Shown here piece after piece: positions 16,705 to 25,449 of a stretch of 64,000 nt of DNA. The DNA is from Embleya sp051903075 (GTDB taxonomy: Bacteria > Actinomycetota > Actinomycetes > Streptomycetales > Streptomycetaceae), in NCBI RefSeq assembly GCF_051903075.1, contig NZ_CP182423.1:1426001-1490000 (forward strand), given 5' to 3'. A program made the translations under genes and the position numbers. Under the pieces are notes generated by a model. That model worked only from the letters and a program-made list of their open reading frames with translations, made no database searches and was not told the DNA's origin. Within the stretch, counting starts at the first letter, position 1, and every line of letters begins with the position of its first letter.

Positions 16705-17766
16705 TCACCCGTCCAGGCGCGGGTAGTCCAGGTAGCCCTCGGCGCCGCCGCCGTAGTGACCGGTCTTCAGCGGCCGGTTGAACGCGGCGCCGGCGGCCAG
16801 GCGTCGGGGCAGGTCGGGGTTGGCCAGGAACAGTCGACCGAAGGCGTACACGTCGGCGAGCCCGGTCCGCACCGCGTGCTCCGCCCGTTCGTGGCCGCCC
16901 GGTTCGGCGCCGTCGTAGGTCGCCATCAGCGTGCCGCCCCAGCGCGGCCGCAGGTCGGCCAGCGCCGGATAGGCCCCCGACTGCACCACGTGCAGGTACG
17001 CCAGCCCCATCCCGTCCAGCGCGCCGACCAGTCGGCGGTAGCGCGTCGCCGGATCGGCCTCGAAGATGTCGAGCTGCGTGTTGTCCGGGGAGATCCGCAA
17101 CGCCGTGCGCTCCGGCCCGATCGCGGCGGCGACCGCCTCGACGACCTCGATCGGGAAGCGCACATGGTCGGCGTAGCCGTCGGTGCGCCGGTTGGCGCTG
17201 TCGGCGAGGAACTGGGCGAGCAGATAGCCGTAGGCGGCACTGATCTCGACCCCGTCGAAGCCGGCGTCGACGGCGTTGCGCGCGGCCTCGGCATGCGCCT
17301 CGACCGACGCGGCCACCTCGGCGGCGGACAACTCGCGCGGGCGCACATAGGGCTTCGGGCCGTCGGCGGTGTGGATGGTGCCGGAGGTGATCGCCACGGC
17401 GGAGGGGGCGACCGGCCGCGCCCCGTCGAGGAGATCGGGGTGGCTGACCCGGCCCACGTGCCACAACTGGGCGAAGATGCGCCCGCCCTCGGCGTGTACC
17501 GCGCGGGTCACCTCCCGCCAGCCGGCCACCTGCGCCGGGTCGGTCAGGCCGGGCACGCCGGGGCCGCCCTTGCCGAGGCGATGCGGCCAGATGCCCTCGC
17601 TGACGATCAGGCCGGCGGCGGCGCGCTGGGCGTAGTAGGCGGCCATGATGGGCGTCGGGACCCCGGTGACATCGTCGGCGCGCGAGCGGGTCATCGGCGC
17701 CATCGCCGCCCGGTTGGGCAGGTGCAGGTTCGGGCCGCGATAGGGGTCGAGCAGGGGAGAGTGCAT
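16705..17766 (-). CDS. Old Yellow Enzyme-type NADH:flavin oxidoreductase with altered active site
   Basis: 353 residues. TIM-barrel ene-reductase: PNRAAMAPMTRSRA with the Thr of the FMN site, GLIVSEG, FAQLWHVGRVSHPD, ALRISPDN, and the phosphate-binding GRLFLANPDLPRRL. The usual substrate-activating pair in GVEIHxANGY (His and Asn/His) is absent: the sequence reads GVEISAAYGYLLAQF, placing Ser and Tyr at these positions. Base sequence at 17238-17262 confirms this. FMN binding seems intact, substrate activation must differ. Start ATG at 17766 has AAGGAG upstream. Divergent from an MmyB-type XRE regulator, its probable controller. Confidence 0.88.
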   Translation of the reverse strand: MHSPLLDPYRGPNLHLPNRAAMAPMTRSRADDVTGVPTPIMAAYYAQRAAAGLIVSEGIWPHRLGKGGPGVPGLTDPAQVAGWREVTRAVHAEGGRIFAQLWHVGRVSHPDLLDGARPVAPSAVAITSGTIHTADGPKPYVRPRELSAAEVAASVEAHAEAARNAVDAGFDGVEISAAYGYLLAQFLADSANRRTDGYADHVRFPIEVVEAVAAAIGPERTALRISPDNTQLDIFEADPATRYRRLVGALDGMGLAYLHVVQSGAYPALADLRPRWGGTLMATYDGAEPGGHERAEHAVRTGLADVYAFGRLFLANPDLPRRLAAGAAFNRPLKTGHYGGGAEGYLDYPRLDG

Positions 17767-17811
17767 GGAGGCTCCTTCGCCGGAAACGGGGGCGGTAGCG
17801 GCACCGATCGT

Positions 17812-17827
17812 GTGCATGTACCTGCAC
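17812..17827. promoter_or_regulatory. inverted repeat in OYE/XRE divergent promoter region
   Basis: GTGCA (17812-17816) and TGCAC (17823-17827) flank TGTACC in the 177-bp gap between the two divergent starts. Short, so only a candidate operator. Confidence 0.3.
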
Positions 17828-17943
17828 TCGACCCTGCCCGCCCCGGGTCCGCGCTGCCAGACCTCCGTTCCGCTCAGGACCGCCGTTCCTACCACTGCCA
17901 GGGTCAGTCTCGGCCCCCGCACTCGTCCGCCCGGCCGTGGACA

Positions 17944-18900
17944 ATGAACGACATGAACGGCACGAACGACGTCCACGACCGCATCGGTACGGACGAGGCC
18001 GCACGCCCCGGCGGCGGGCGGTCGATCGATCCGCGCGACGGGATCGGCGAGTTCCTGCGTACCCGGCGGGCCCGGCTCGGCCCGGAGGACGTCGGGCTGC
18101 CGGTGACCGGGCGGCATCGGCGCGTACCGGGGCTGCGCCGTGAGGAGTTGGCCCAGCTGGCGGGGGTGTCGGTCGCCTACCTGACCCGGCTCGAACAGGG
18201 CAAGGGCCACAACGTGTCGACCGAGGTGATCGACGCCATCGCCCGGGCGCTGCGGCTGACCGAGACCGAGCACGCCCACCTCACCCACCTGTCCAAGTGC
18301 CGGCACCAGCCGCACCGGCGCTACACCGCGTCGCGGCGCCAGCAGGTGCGGCCGGGCCTGCGGGCACTGCTGACCGCCATGGACACGATGCCCGCGTACG
18401 TCACCGGTCGGCGGCTGGACGTGCTCGCCTGGAACCGCCCGGCGGCGGCCCTGTTCGGCGACTGGGACGAACTCCCGGACCGGGAGCGCAACTGGGGCCG
18501 GCTGGTCTTCCTGAACCCCGGGTACCGCCGCCTGTTCGTGGACTGGGAAGCGAAGGCGGTGGACGTCGTCGGCACCCTGCGCCTGGACGCCGGCTGCTAT
18601 CCCGACGACCCGCGCCTCACCGCGCTGGTGGGCGAACTCTCGGCCGGGAGCGAGGAGTTCCGCCGGTTGTGGGCCCGGCACGACGTCCAGGAGCAGAGTC
18701 ACGGCAGCCGGCGTCTGCACCACCCCGTGATCGGCGAGCTGACCCTCCCGTTCGAGACCCTGCGCCTGCCCGACGACCCCGAACAGTGCCTGACGATCCA
18801 CCACGTCCCGACCGACCCGATCGCCGCGGAAAACCTGCGCCTGCTCGCCAGCTGGGGCACCGACCCGACACCGCAGGAGCTACCGAACCGACACCCCTGA
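17944..18900 (+). CDS. XRE-family regulator with MmyB-like ligand domain
   Basis: 318 residues. A polar ~28-residue lead, HTH at ~30-100 (RVPGLRREELAQLAGVSVAY, LTRLEQGKGHNVSTEVIDAI), then the MmyB domain with MPAYVTGRRLDVLAWNRPAAALFGDW, RNWGRLVFLNPGYRRLFVDWE and LWARHDVQEQSHGSRRLHH. ATG at 17944 or 17953 could start; neither has a clear ribosome-binding site. Divergent from the OYE gene. Strongly similar in plan to the regulator at 6887, suggesting duplicated XRE-oxidoreductase modules. Confidence 0.9.
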   Translation: MNDMNGTNDVHDRIGTDEAARPGGGRSIDPRDGIGEFLRTRRARLGPEDVGLPVTGRHRRVPGLRREELAQLAGVSVAYLTRLEQGKGHNVSTEVIDAIARALRLTETEHAHLTHLSKCRHQPHRRYTASRRQQVRPGLRALLTAMDTMPAYVTGRRLDVLAWNRPAAALFGDWDELPDRERNWGRLVFLNPGYRRLFVDWEAKAVDVVGTLRLDAGCYPDDPRLTALVGELSAGSEEFRRLWARHDVQEQSHGSRRLHHPVIGELTLPFETLRLPDDPEQCLTIHHVPTDPIAAENLRLLASWGTDPTPQELPNRHP

Positions 18901-19090
18901 CCGGCACGCGCCGGGCCGACGCCCCCGACAGTCATGGACCGGGTCCGACGCTCCCCGACCGGCCACGCGCCGGGCCGACGCCCCCGGCCGTCACGGACCG
19001 GGTCCGACGCTCCCCGACCCTCACGAGCCGAGTCGACGCCCCCGGTCGTCACGGGCGGACCCGACGCCCCCGGCGTCACAGGCCGTGCCG
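18901..19090. repeat. tandem repeat array, ~60-bp unit with ~30-bp sub-repeat
   Basis: Two long copies (18901-18960 and 18961-19020) share the CGCGCCGGGCCGACGCCCCC and GGACCGGGTCCGACGCTCCC blocks almost exactly, with a one-base indel. Two or three degenerate copies built from TCACG...GACGCCCCCGG follow to about 19090. The array fills the gap between an XRE gene and the convergent flavoprotein gene and runs into the latter's 3' end. Confidence 0.7.
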
Positions 19091-20095
19091 ACGCTCCCCC
19101 AGCACCTTCTCGCACACCCGCGCCTCGTTCGCGGCCGAGAACACGTCCCGGTATGCGGCCACCGCGCGCCGGGTGTCCTCGGCGACCAGGTCGGCGTTGA
19201 TCTGCGCGCCCGCCGCCGCGCCTCCGGCGCCCGCGGCGCCGACCTGCGCCATCAGGTCGGTGACGTTGCCCGCGACCCAGACCCCGGGCACCTCGCTGCG
19301 TCCGGTCGGGTCGGCGGGGACGTACTCGCCCGCCCCCGACGGATGCGCCACCGCCCGCAGGCCGAGGCCGGCCAGGAAGTCGGCGCGCGCCACCATCCGC
19401 GTGGCCACCGCCAGCGCGTCGCGCTCGATCAGCGTTCCGTCCGCGAGCCGCACGCCCACCAGCCGGTCGTCGACGACCTCCACCGAAGCCACCTCGCCGG
19501 CCACCACCCGGATCCCCCGGGCCGCCAACTGCTCGGCCTCCTCCTCGGTCGGCGGCGCCGTGGTGTGCGGGAAGAAGGTGATGTCGTCGCTCCACTGCCG
19601 GAACAGCAACACCTGGTGCATCGACAGCGGCCCGCTCGCCAGCACGCCGATCGCCCCGTCGCGCACCTCCCAGCCGTGGCAGTACGGGCAGTGCAACACG
19701 TCCCGCCCCCACCGCTCGCGCAGCCCGGGGACCTCGGGCAGTTCGTCCACCAGCCCGGTGGTGACCAGGAGCCGCCGGGCCCGCACGGTACGCCCGTCGG
19801 CCAGCGCCACCGTGAACCCGTCGGCCTCCCGGGCCACCGCGTCCACCTCGCCGGTCACCACGTGGCCCCCGTATCCGCGCACCTCCGCCCGGCCCCGCTC
19901 GACCAGTTCGGCCGGCGGCATGCCCTCCCGGGCCAGCAGGCCGTGCACCCCCTCGGCCGGGGCGTTGCGGGGCGCGCCCGCGTCGATCACCACCACCGAG
20001 CGGCGCGCCCGGGCCAGCATCAGCGCCCCGTTCAATCCGGCGGCACCGCCACCGATCACCACCACGTCATAGCCGTCCATCAGTCGATCGGTCAT
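19076..20095 (-). CDS. thioredoxin-reductase-like NAD(P)/FAD-dependent oxidoreductase
   Basis: 339 residues. FAD-binding VVVIGGGAAGLNGALMLARA at the N-terminus, a redox-active pair in LHCPYCHGWEVRDG, a second Rossmann motif in GAIGVLASGPLS, and the late FAD motif PGVWVAGNVTDLMAQVGAAGAGG. The CxxC and length place it with the TrxR-like proteins (HcpY/GliT-like family) that are common in actinomycetes and not in thioredoxin operons. Start ATG at 20095 has GGAGG eight bases upstream. Divergent from an XRE-cupin gene, with a palindromic operator in the 80-bp gap. Confidence 0.9.
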   Translation of the reverse strand: MTDRLMDGYDVVVIGGGAAGLNGALMLARARRSVVVIDAGAPRNAPAEGVHGLLAREGMPPAELVERGRAEVRGYGGHVVTGEVDAVAREADGFTVALADGRTVRARRLLVTTGLVDELPEVPGLRERWGRDVLHCPYCHGWEVRDGAIGVLASGPLSMHQVLLFRQWSDDITFFPHTTAPPTEEEAEQLAARGIRVVAGEVASVEVVDDRLVGVRLADGTLIERDALAVATRMVARADFLAGLGLRAVAHPSGAGEYVPADPTGRSEVPGVWVAGNVTDLMAQVGAAGAGGAAAGAQINADLVAEDTRRAVAAYRDVFSAANEARVCEKVLGERRHGL

Positions 20096-20150
20096 TGCGA
20101 CCACCTCCGATGACGACCATGCGACGCATCCGCGATTCCGGCAACGTTAC

Positions 20151-20165
20151 TTGCCGATATGGCAA
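20151..20165. promoter_or_regulatory. XRE-cupin operator, TTGCC-N5-GGCAA
   Basis: TTGCC and GGCAA flank GATAT, 11 bp before the XRE-cupin ATG and 56 bp before the flavoprotein ATG. Its place between divergent genes suggests joint repression by the XRE-cupin protein. Confidence 0.65.
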
Positions 20166-20175
20166 ACTCGACGGC

Positions 20176-20775
20176 ATGGACGACGATCTCGACTCCGCCC
20201 TCACCGCCGTCGGCCCGCGCCTGCGCGCACTGCGCCGCGACCGCCAGATCACCCTGGGCGACCTGGCGGCGGCCACCGGCATCTCGGTGAGCACGCTGTC
20301 CCGCCTGGAATCCGGCTCCCGCCGCCCCAACCTGGAACTGCTGCTCCCGCTGGCCCGGGCACACGGGGTCACCCTCGACGAACTCGTCGACGCCCCGCCG
20401 ACCGGCGACCCGCGCATCCATCTGCGTCCGATCACCCGCTTCGGCATGACCATGGTGCCGCTGACCCGCCGGGCGGGCGGCATCCAGGCGTACAAGCTGG
20501 TCATCTCCGCCGGCGGCCTGCGCGGGGAGCCCGACCCGCAGACCCACGAGGGCTACGAGTGGTTGTACGTGCTCAACGGGCGGTTGCGGCTGATCCTGGG
20601 CGAGCGGGATCTGGTGCTCGCGCCCGGCGAGGCGGCCGAGTTCGACACCCGCGTGCCGCACTGGTTCGACGCGGTCGACGCCCGACCGGTGGAATTCCTC
20701 AGCCTGTTCGGCACCCAGGGCGAGCGCGCCCACCTGCGCGCCCGCCCCACCACGACGACGCCGGGGAGCGCCTGA
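20176..20775 (+). CDS. XRE-cupin transcriptional regulator
   Basis: 199 residues. HTH at residues ~12-70 (ITLGDLAAATGISVSTLSRLESGSRRPNLELLLPLA), then a cupin domain (~105-185) with HEGYEWLYVLNGRLRLILG and a shortened second cupin motif around VPHWFDAVDARPVE. The His and Glu positions of cupin motif 1 are partly kept, so a metal or small ligand may be sensed. Divergent from the thioredoxin-reductase-like gene; probably a repressor of it and of itself. Confidence 0.88.
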   Translation: MDDDLDSALTAVGPRLRALRRDRQITLGDLAAATGISVSTLSRLESGSRRPNLELLLPLARAHGVTLDELVDAPPTGDPRIHLRPITRFGMTMVPLTRRAGGIQAYKLVISAGGLRGEPDPQTHEGYEWLYVLNGRLRLILGERDLVLAPGEAAEFDTRVPHWFDAVDARPVEFLSLFGTQGERAHLRARPTTTTPGSA

Positions 20776-20797
20776 CCCCGGTCGCGACGACCGACGG

Positions 20798-21013
20798 CTA
20801 CCCGGCGATCGACTGCTCGGCGCGCACGTGGGCGACCAGCGCGCTGGCGTGGCCGTGGCCCAGGCCGTGCTCGGTCTTGAGCCAGGACACCAGCTCCATG
20901 TGCTTGGTCAGCGGCGAGGAGCGGACCAGGCCCAGCCACTCCTCGATCGGCCGACCGTACTTCTTCTCGATCGAGGGAAAGTAGGTCGCCGGGCCCTTCG
21001 GCTTGTCGCTCAT
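20798..21013 (-). CDS. DUF4287 domain protein
   Basis: 71 residues from an ATG at 21013 with GAGGAA eight bases upstream. The whole protein matches the DUF4287 pattern: ATYFPSIEKKYGRPIEEWL, then MELVSWLKTEHGLGHGHASALV. The family is small, soluble and common in actinomycetes and is sometimes fused to DUF5655; its role is unknown. It converges on the XRE-cupin gene with a 22-bp gap. Confidence 0.85.
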   Translation of the reverse strand: MSDKPKGPATYFPSIEKKYGRPIEEWLGLVRSSPLTKHMELVSWLKTEHGLGHGHASALVAHVRAEQSIAG

Positions 21014-21491
21014 GTCCGTATTCCTCACGCGGTCGTTCCGATGCCGTCGAGGGTAGGACCGCCGGCCCACCGCGAACTCATCGGTATGCCGGCGGAGGTC
21101 CGGGTCACACCCGATTCACCCGGCGGTGGGCGGCTACTTCGGGACGGTCCGGAGTTGCCCCCATCGCGCGCGGCGTGCCGTCCTTCTCCACGATCCAGGA
21201 CCGCCCCTCCCGCGTCGCAGTCGCGGAGCCGGATCGGCGTGCCGTTCGCGTGAGCCGGCCGCCCGACGGCGCCACCGCGCCACCGGTGCACCGGATGTCC
21301 CGGGTGCTCTGCCGTTCGGGACATCCGGCCGCCCCGAGGGGTGTTCACGCCTCGCGCGGCCGCCGCGGAGTACCCGAGTGCGACCCCGCCCGCGACGGCC
21401 CGGCGGCGGATGATTGGGTGGGGTGTCCCCGACGGATGGCGCGTAACGTCGGCGGGCGGCCGGGACGCGCGCGCGAGAGAAACGGCACGGC
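21014..21491. other. 478-bp intergenic region
   Basis: Between the divergent DUF4287 and 829-residue genes. Short frames exist on both strands but none has a ribosome-binding site or recognisable protein. No repeat or hairpin stands out. Confidence 0.4.
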
Positions 21492-23981
21492 ATGGCGGAG
21501 GCGGCGTTCATCCGTTTGTTGTGCCACGCCGACGCCGCCGAAGTGGAGGCGGTGGCCGAGCGGTTGGGGGCCTCGACCCGCGGTGGGCTCGTGGCCGGGG
21601 CACTCGGCAGCCCCGACGCCCTCCTGGACTGGATGTACGCGCACGGCGACGACTTCGACCGGATCGTACTGGCCGGCGATCTGGAGTTCCGGGCCGAGCC
21701 GGGGCAGCTCACCCACTACGACAGTCCGCTGTGGGACCTGTACCGCCGCGCCGACCCGGAAACGAACGCCCTTCTCTACCAACCCGATTCGCCGCTGATG
21801 TGCCGGCTGATCCTGGCCGGCGGTCCACCCGGGTGCCTGCCGCCGACCGAGCGGGTGGCGGCCGGGCTCGTGCCGGTCGGACCGGTACCCGTGCATCCCG
21901 CGCTGCGGGCCCGCCTGCTCGCGACGACCGAGTACACGGTGCTCGCGCCCGCCGTGGTCGCGGCCGATCCCGACCTGGTCCGGCACACGCTGCGCACGCT
22001 CGGCGCCGACGGTCGGCTCACCCGCGCCGAACGGGCTCTGGCCCTGCTGCGGTTGTGGGACCTGGAGGGGCCCGATGCCGTGCGACCGTGGACGCGCGAC
22101 CTCGACGGCGCCTATCGGGGACTGCACCGGCAGATGCGCGAAGCGCTCGACCGGCCCAAGGTCCGGGCCGATGTGGAGACCACCATCCTCGACGCGGCCC
22201 GACCGGAGGGCTTCGCCCGGCGGTTGCGAGCAATCGAGGACCCGTCGCGCTCACGCCTGTCCCCGGCGGTGAACCGGGTCATGGTCGCCCCGCACACCTT
22301 CGCGTGGGGCCCGGTCCTCGACGCCCACCACCGGTCGCCCCTGTTCTCCGACGACGTGGTCTGCCTCGTGCGCCGGTACGGGCTCGACCACGCGGCGCTG
22401 CGGGCGCTGGTCGGCGTCGGCCCCGACGGCCGGCCGCGACTGGAGCGGTGGCCCGCGGCCGAGGGCGCCGACGACGGCGACCTCATCGCCGCCCTGTTGG
22501 ACGCGTGCGAGCCCACCCGTACCGCCGACGCTCCGGCCGCGGCCGACCTGGTCGCCGAGGCCGCGCCGGCGTGGGCGTTCCTGGAGAACTACGTCCAGGC
22601 CGCGGCGCGACCGGCGACGCAGCGACGCCGGCGGGAGCGTTTCGCGCTGGTCGACGCCGAACTGGCCCGACTCGTCCGCGACCGGCTCGGCGACGACGTC
22701 CCCGGGTGGCTGCACCTGGCCCGGCTCGGCCCGGAGTACCCCGGCACCCTGCGCGATCTCCTCGACGCGGCCGTGGCGGCGGCCGACGGCCCGGACCCCG
22801 CCCCGCCGATCTGGGCCGACTACCTCCGGCCCTACAGCCACGACTCCGGCCGGCAACGCCACGCCGCGCTGTGCGCACTGTTGCGCGGGACCGCCCCGGA
22901 CACGATCGCGCGCGTCGCCGCCCACCTGCCGCCCGAGTTCACCGCCGACCTGTACGGCCGTCCCGGCGGCGCCGACGTCGACGCCGCGCTGCTCGCCGCC
23001 GGCGCACCCGCGGTCGACGTGGGAATCTTCACCCGTCCGCGCACCTCGCCGCGGGTTCGGGAGCGGTTGCTCCGCGACCCGGCCCGGCTGCCCGCGCTGC
23101 GCCGGACACTGATCGCCATCGCCGTCGAAGACCCGACCACCCGGCCGTCCCGGCACTATCGCGACCACTACCGGGCAACCGTCCACGAGTCGCTGCACGC
23201 CTACCGCGCGGCACTGGCCGTCGGAGACTCGCGCGTCACCGCCATGCTCGCCCAAAACACCCTGCACCCGGACGGCGCCGACCACGCCCGGGAGAGCCTC
23301 GGCACGGACCCGAGCGGGGTGGTCGCCCGGGCGGACCGGGCGACACCCGCCGATGCCGATCGGCTTCTGGCGGAAACCATCACCGACTGGGAGGAGCGAG
23401 CCCGGGCGGGCGGCGTGGTCGAGTTGTTGCCGAGCCTGGGCGCGCGCGGCTTCCTGGAGACCGTCGCCGACCCCGGCTGGTCGGCGATCCTCGCCGCGCA
23501 CCGCGCCGAACCGCTCTCCGTCAAGGCGCTCGAAGTGCTCGCCGACGTCCGGCCGGACCTGCCCGAGGAACCGACCCGGGCACTGGCCGAACACGCCGGC
23601 GAGTACTGCGACCTGGCGGAAATCGCCCGGCATGCGTGGCCCCTCGCTCGCGATCTCCTGCGCGCCGTGTACCCGTTCCTCGACCGGCGCCGATCCGCCG
23701 CCGATTGGCCCGGGTTGATCACGAACGCCCTCGCCGACGGCGCGGTCGACCCCGAGCAGTGGCTTCGACACGGCCGACCCGCCCGCGTCGTGCTGCGCAC
23801 GTTGACCGACGCGCCCTACGGCGTCGTCCCCCGGGCGGTCGACGAGGCCCTGGACCTGCTCGTCGCCACCCACCTGGCGGGCAGCCCCGACGCCTGGACG
23901 ACCGCGTACGCGATGTTGCCGGACTTCACCGGCACGGTGAGCGAACTGCTGTCCACCGCCCGCACGGCGACCGGCACGTAG
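21492..23981 (+). CDS. large protein of unknown function (829 residues)
   Basis: 829 residues, a long frame with consistent codon bias. No signal peptide or membrane segment. The sequence is rich in short amphipathic helices spaced 30-45 residues apart (for example LTRAERALALLRLWDLEG, RYGLDHAALRALVG, RALAEHAGEYCDLAEIARHAW), which suggests an alpha-solenoid scaffold of HEAT or ARM type, but I recognise no family. Three regions carry conserved-looking charged loops (HTFAWGPVLDAHHRSPLFSDD, RHYRDHYRATVHESLHAYRAAL). The ribosome-binding site before the ATG is weak. It is a single gene converging on a lipase gene with a 25-bp gap. Confidence 0.8.
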   Translation: MAEAAFIRLLCHADAAEVEAVAERLGASTRGGLVAGALGSPDALLDWMYAHGDDFDRIVLAGDLEFRAEPGQLTHYDSPLWDLYRRADPETNALLYQPDSPLMCRLILAGGPPGCLPPTERVAAGLVPVGPVPVHPALRARLLATTEYTVLAPAVVAADPDLVRHTLRTLGADGRLTRAERALALLRLWDLEGPDAVRPWTRDLDGAYRGLHRQMREALDRPKVRADVETTILDAARPEGFARRLRAIEDPSRSRLSPAVNRVMVAPHTFAWGPVLDAHHRSPLFSDDVVCLVRRYGLDHAALRALVGVGPDGRPRLERWPAAEGADDGDLIAALLDACEPTRTADAPAAADLVAEAAPAWAFLENYVQAAARPATQRRRRERFALVDAELARLVRDRLGDDVPGWLHLARLGPEYPGTLRDLLDAAVAAADGPDPAPPIWADYLRPYSHDSGRQRHAALCALLRGTAPDTIARVAAHLPPEFTADLYGRPGGADVDAALLAAGAPAVDVGIFTRPRTSPRVRERLLRDPARLPALRRTLIAIAVEDPTTRPSRHYRDHYRATVHESLHAYRAALAVGDSRVTAMLAQNTLHPDGADHARESLGTDPSGVVARADRATPADADRLLAETITDWEERARAGGVVELLPSLGARGFLETVADPGWSAILAAHRAEPLSVKALEVLADVRPDLPEEPTRALAEHAGEYCDLAEIARHAWPLARDLLRAVYPFLDRRRSAADWPGLITNALADGAVDPEQWLRHGRPARVVLRTLTDAPYGVVPRAVDEALDLLVATHLAGSPDAWTTAYAMLPDFTGTVSELLSTARTATGT

Positions 23982-24006
23982 GCGTCGGCACTCGCTCCCG
24001 CGCCGG

Positions 24007-25212
24007 TCAGTGCTTCGCCCGCTCCCGGTCGCGCAACCAGGCGAGCAGTTCCGGGACGTCGGTCTCGATCAGCCCGAAGTGCGCCCCCAGGCTGCCGCCG
24101 TCGGCGACCCGCGCATGGATCCGGTAGACGATGTCGTTGCCCAACTCGCCGAGTTCGGCCACCAGTCTGGTGCTGTACGCGATCTTGACCCGCTCGTCCT
24201 GCTGCGCGTGCGAGACGCGGATCGGCACCGGGATGGACAGGGCGGGATTGGTGCGCTCGACCTGGCGCACGAACTCCCGCTGATGCGGATTGGGATCCTG
24301 GGTGAGGCTGCCCCGGAACTGGGCATTGCCCTTGATGCCGCCCCACGCCTCGCACGCGGACAACTCGACCCGGCATCGGTCGTCGGCGGCGGTGAACAGC
24401 GTGTACGCCTCGGTGCTCAGCACCTCCAGCGCATCGATGGCCGGCCGCTCCTCGGTCGCCTCGGCCCGGGAGCCGATGATCGCGCCGGTGAGCAGCAGGG
24501 GTGTGAAGGCGAGGCCGCCGGTGTAGCCGTCGTAGTCGCTTCCGGCGATCAGGTCCTCGACGATGTGCGAGGCCGGGGCCAGGGCCGCCACGCCGAGCAG
24601 GGTGAACTCCGGGATGCGATCGGCATGGTGGGCGGCGAACAGCGCTCCCTGGCCGCCCTGGGAGTGGCCGACGAGGGCGAACCGGTCGGAGATCACCGGG
24701 TACAGCCGGCGCGCCGCGCGGACCAGGTCGAGCACGCCGTGCGCCTCGGATCGGCCCAGCAGGAAGGGGTGCGGGCCGGGTGTACCCATGCCTTCGTAGT
24801 CGGTCATCGCGACCGCCCAACCGGCTTCGAGCAGCGCGTTCAGCAGCACGTGTGGGGACTGGTTGATCTCGTGGTGCTCGGGGAGTTCGGCCGCGATCTC
24901 CTCGTTGTCGCGCGAGGGGGCGCACTTGTCGCCCAGTCCGAGGGTGCCGTGCGCCCAGCCGATCAGCGGATGGCCGCCGTCGGGCGCGGGCGTGGGCGGC
25001 AGCGCGACGATGCCGGACACCGCGATCGGCGTACCGTCGACGGCTTCCGAACGATAGAGCACCAGTTCGTTGTGGCTCGCCGAGCGGAGCGCGGCCACGC
25101 CGGTGAGCGGGCGGGATCGGATCACGTCCCCGTACTCCCCCGGCGGCAGCGGGACGGGCGGAACGTAGAAGTCGTCGCCCTCCGGCGGTACGACCCGTTC
25201 GGGTGCGGTCAT
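24007..25212 (-). CDS. secretory-lipase-family alpha/beta hydrolase
   Basis: 401 residues. The nucleophile elbow is GHSQGGQG, with an oxyanion region in LIGWAHGTLGLGDKCAPS and a late His in GAHFG. The layout matches the LIP family of fungal and bacterial triacylglycerol lipases, whose member proteins are usually secreted. Here no clear signal peptide is present at the N-terminus (MTAPERVVPPEGDDFY), so it may be cytosolic or leave by another route. A lid-like insertion with several Cys and acidic residues lies around residues 240-270. Start ATG at 25212. No partner gene. Confidence 0.82.
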   Translation of the reverse strand: MTAPERVVPPEGDDFYVPPVPLPPGEYGDVIRSRPLTGVAALRSASHNELVLYRSEAVDGTPIAVSGIVALPPTPAPDGGHPLIGWAHGTLGLGDKCAPSRDNEEIAAELPEHHEINQSPHVLLNALLEAGWAVAMTDYEGMGTPGPHPFLLGRSEAHGVLDLVRAARRLYPVISDRFALVGHSQGGQGALFAAHHADRIPEFTLLGVAALAPASHIVEDLIAGSDYDGYTGGLAFTPLLLTGAIIGSRAEATEERPAIDALEVLSTEAYTLFTAADDRCRVELSACEAWGGIKGNAQFRGSLTQDPNPHQREFVRQVERTNPALSIPVPIRVSHAQQDERVKIAYSTRLVAELGELGNDIVYRIHARVADGGSLGAHFGLIETDVPELLAWLRDRERAKH

Positions 25213-25449
25213 CGCGACCCCGCTTTCCGAGAGGTGTGCCGGTCGCCCTGCCGGCGCGCGGCGCGTATGGGGTCATCCTGGACACCGCCGCCCGCCGGCG
25301 AGGCCCACTTGACCAAACTCGGCTCGAAGCCACCCGCGCCCGGCCGCCGGAGCGGGTCGGGCTCGGCGTGGCGGGATCCGGTGAGCCGGAAGGCGGGCGG
25401 ACTTGGCTAGCATCGTGATCACCCGTCTTCACGCGCGCCGTCGCCCGGA

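Noticed and set aside
21025..21348. A 107-codon reverse frame upstream of the DUF4287 gene
   Set aside because: No family resemblance or ribosome-binding site; treated as non-coding.
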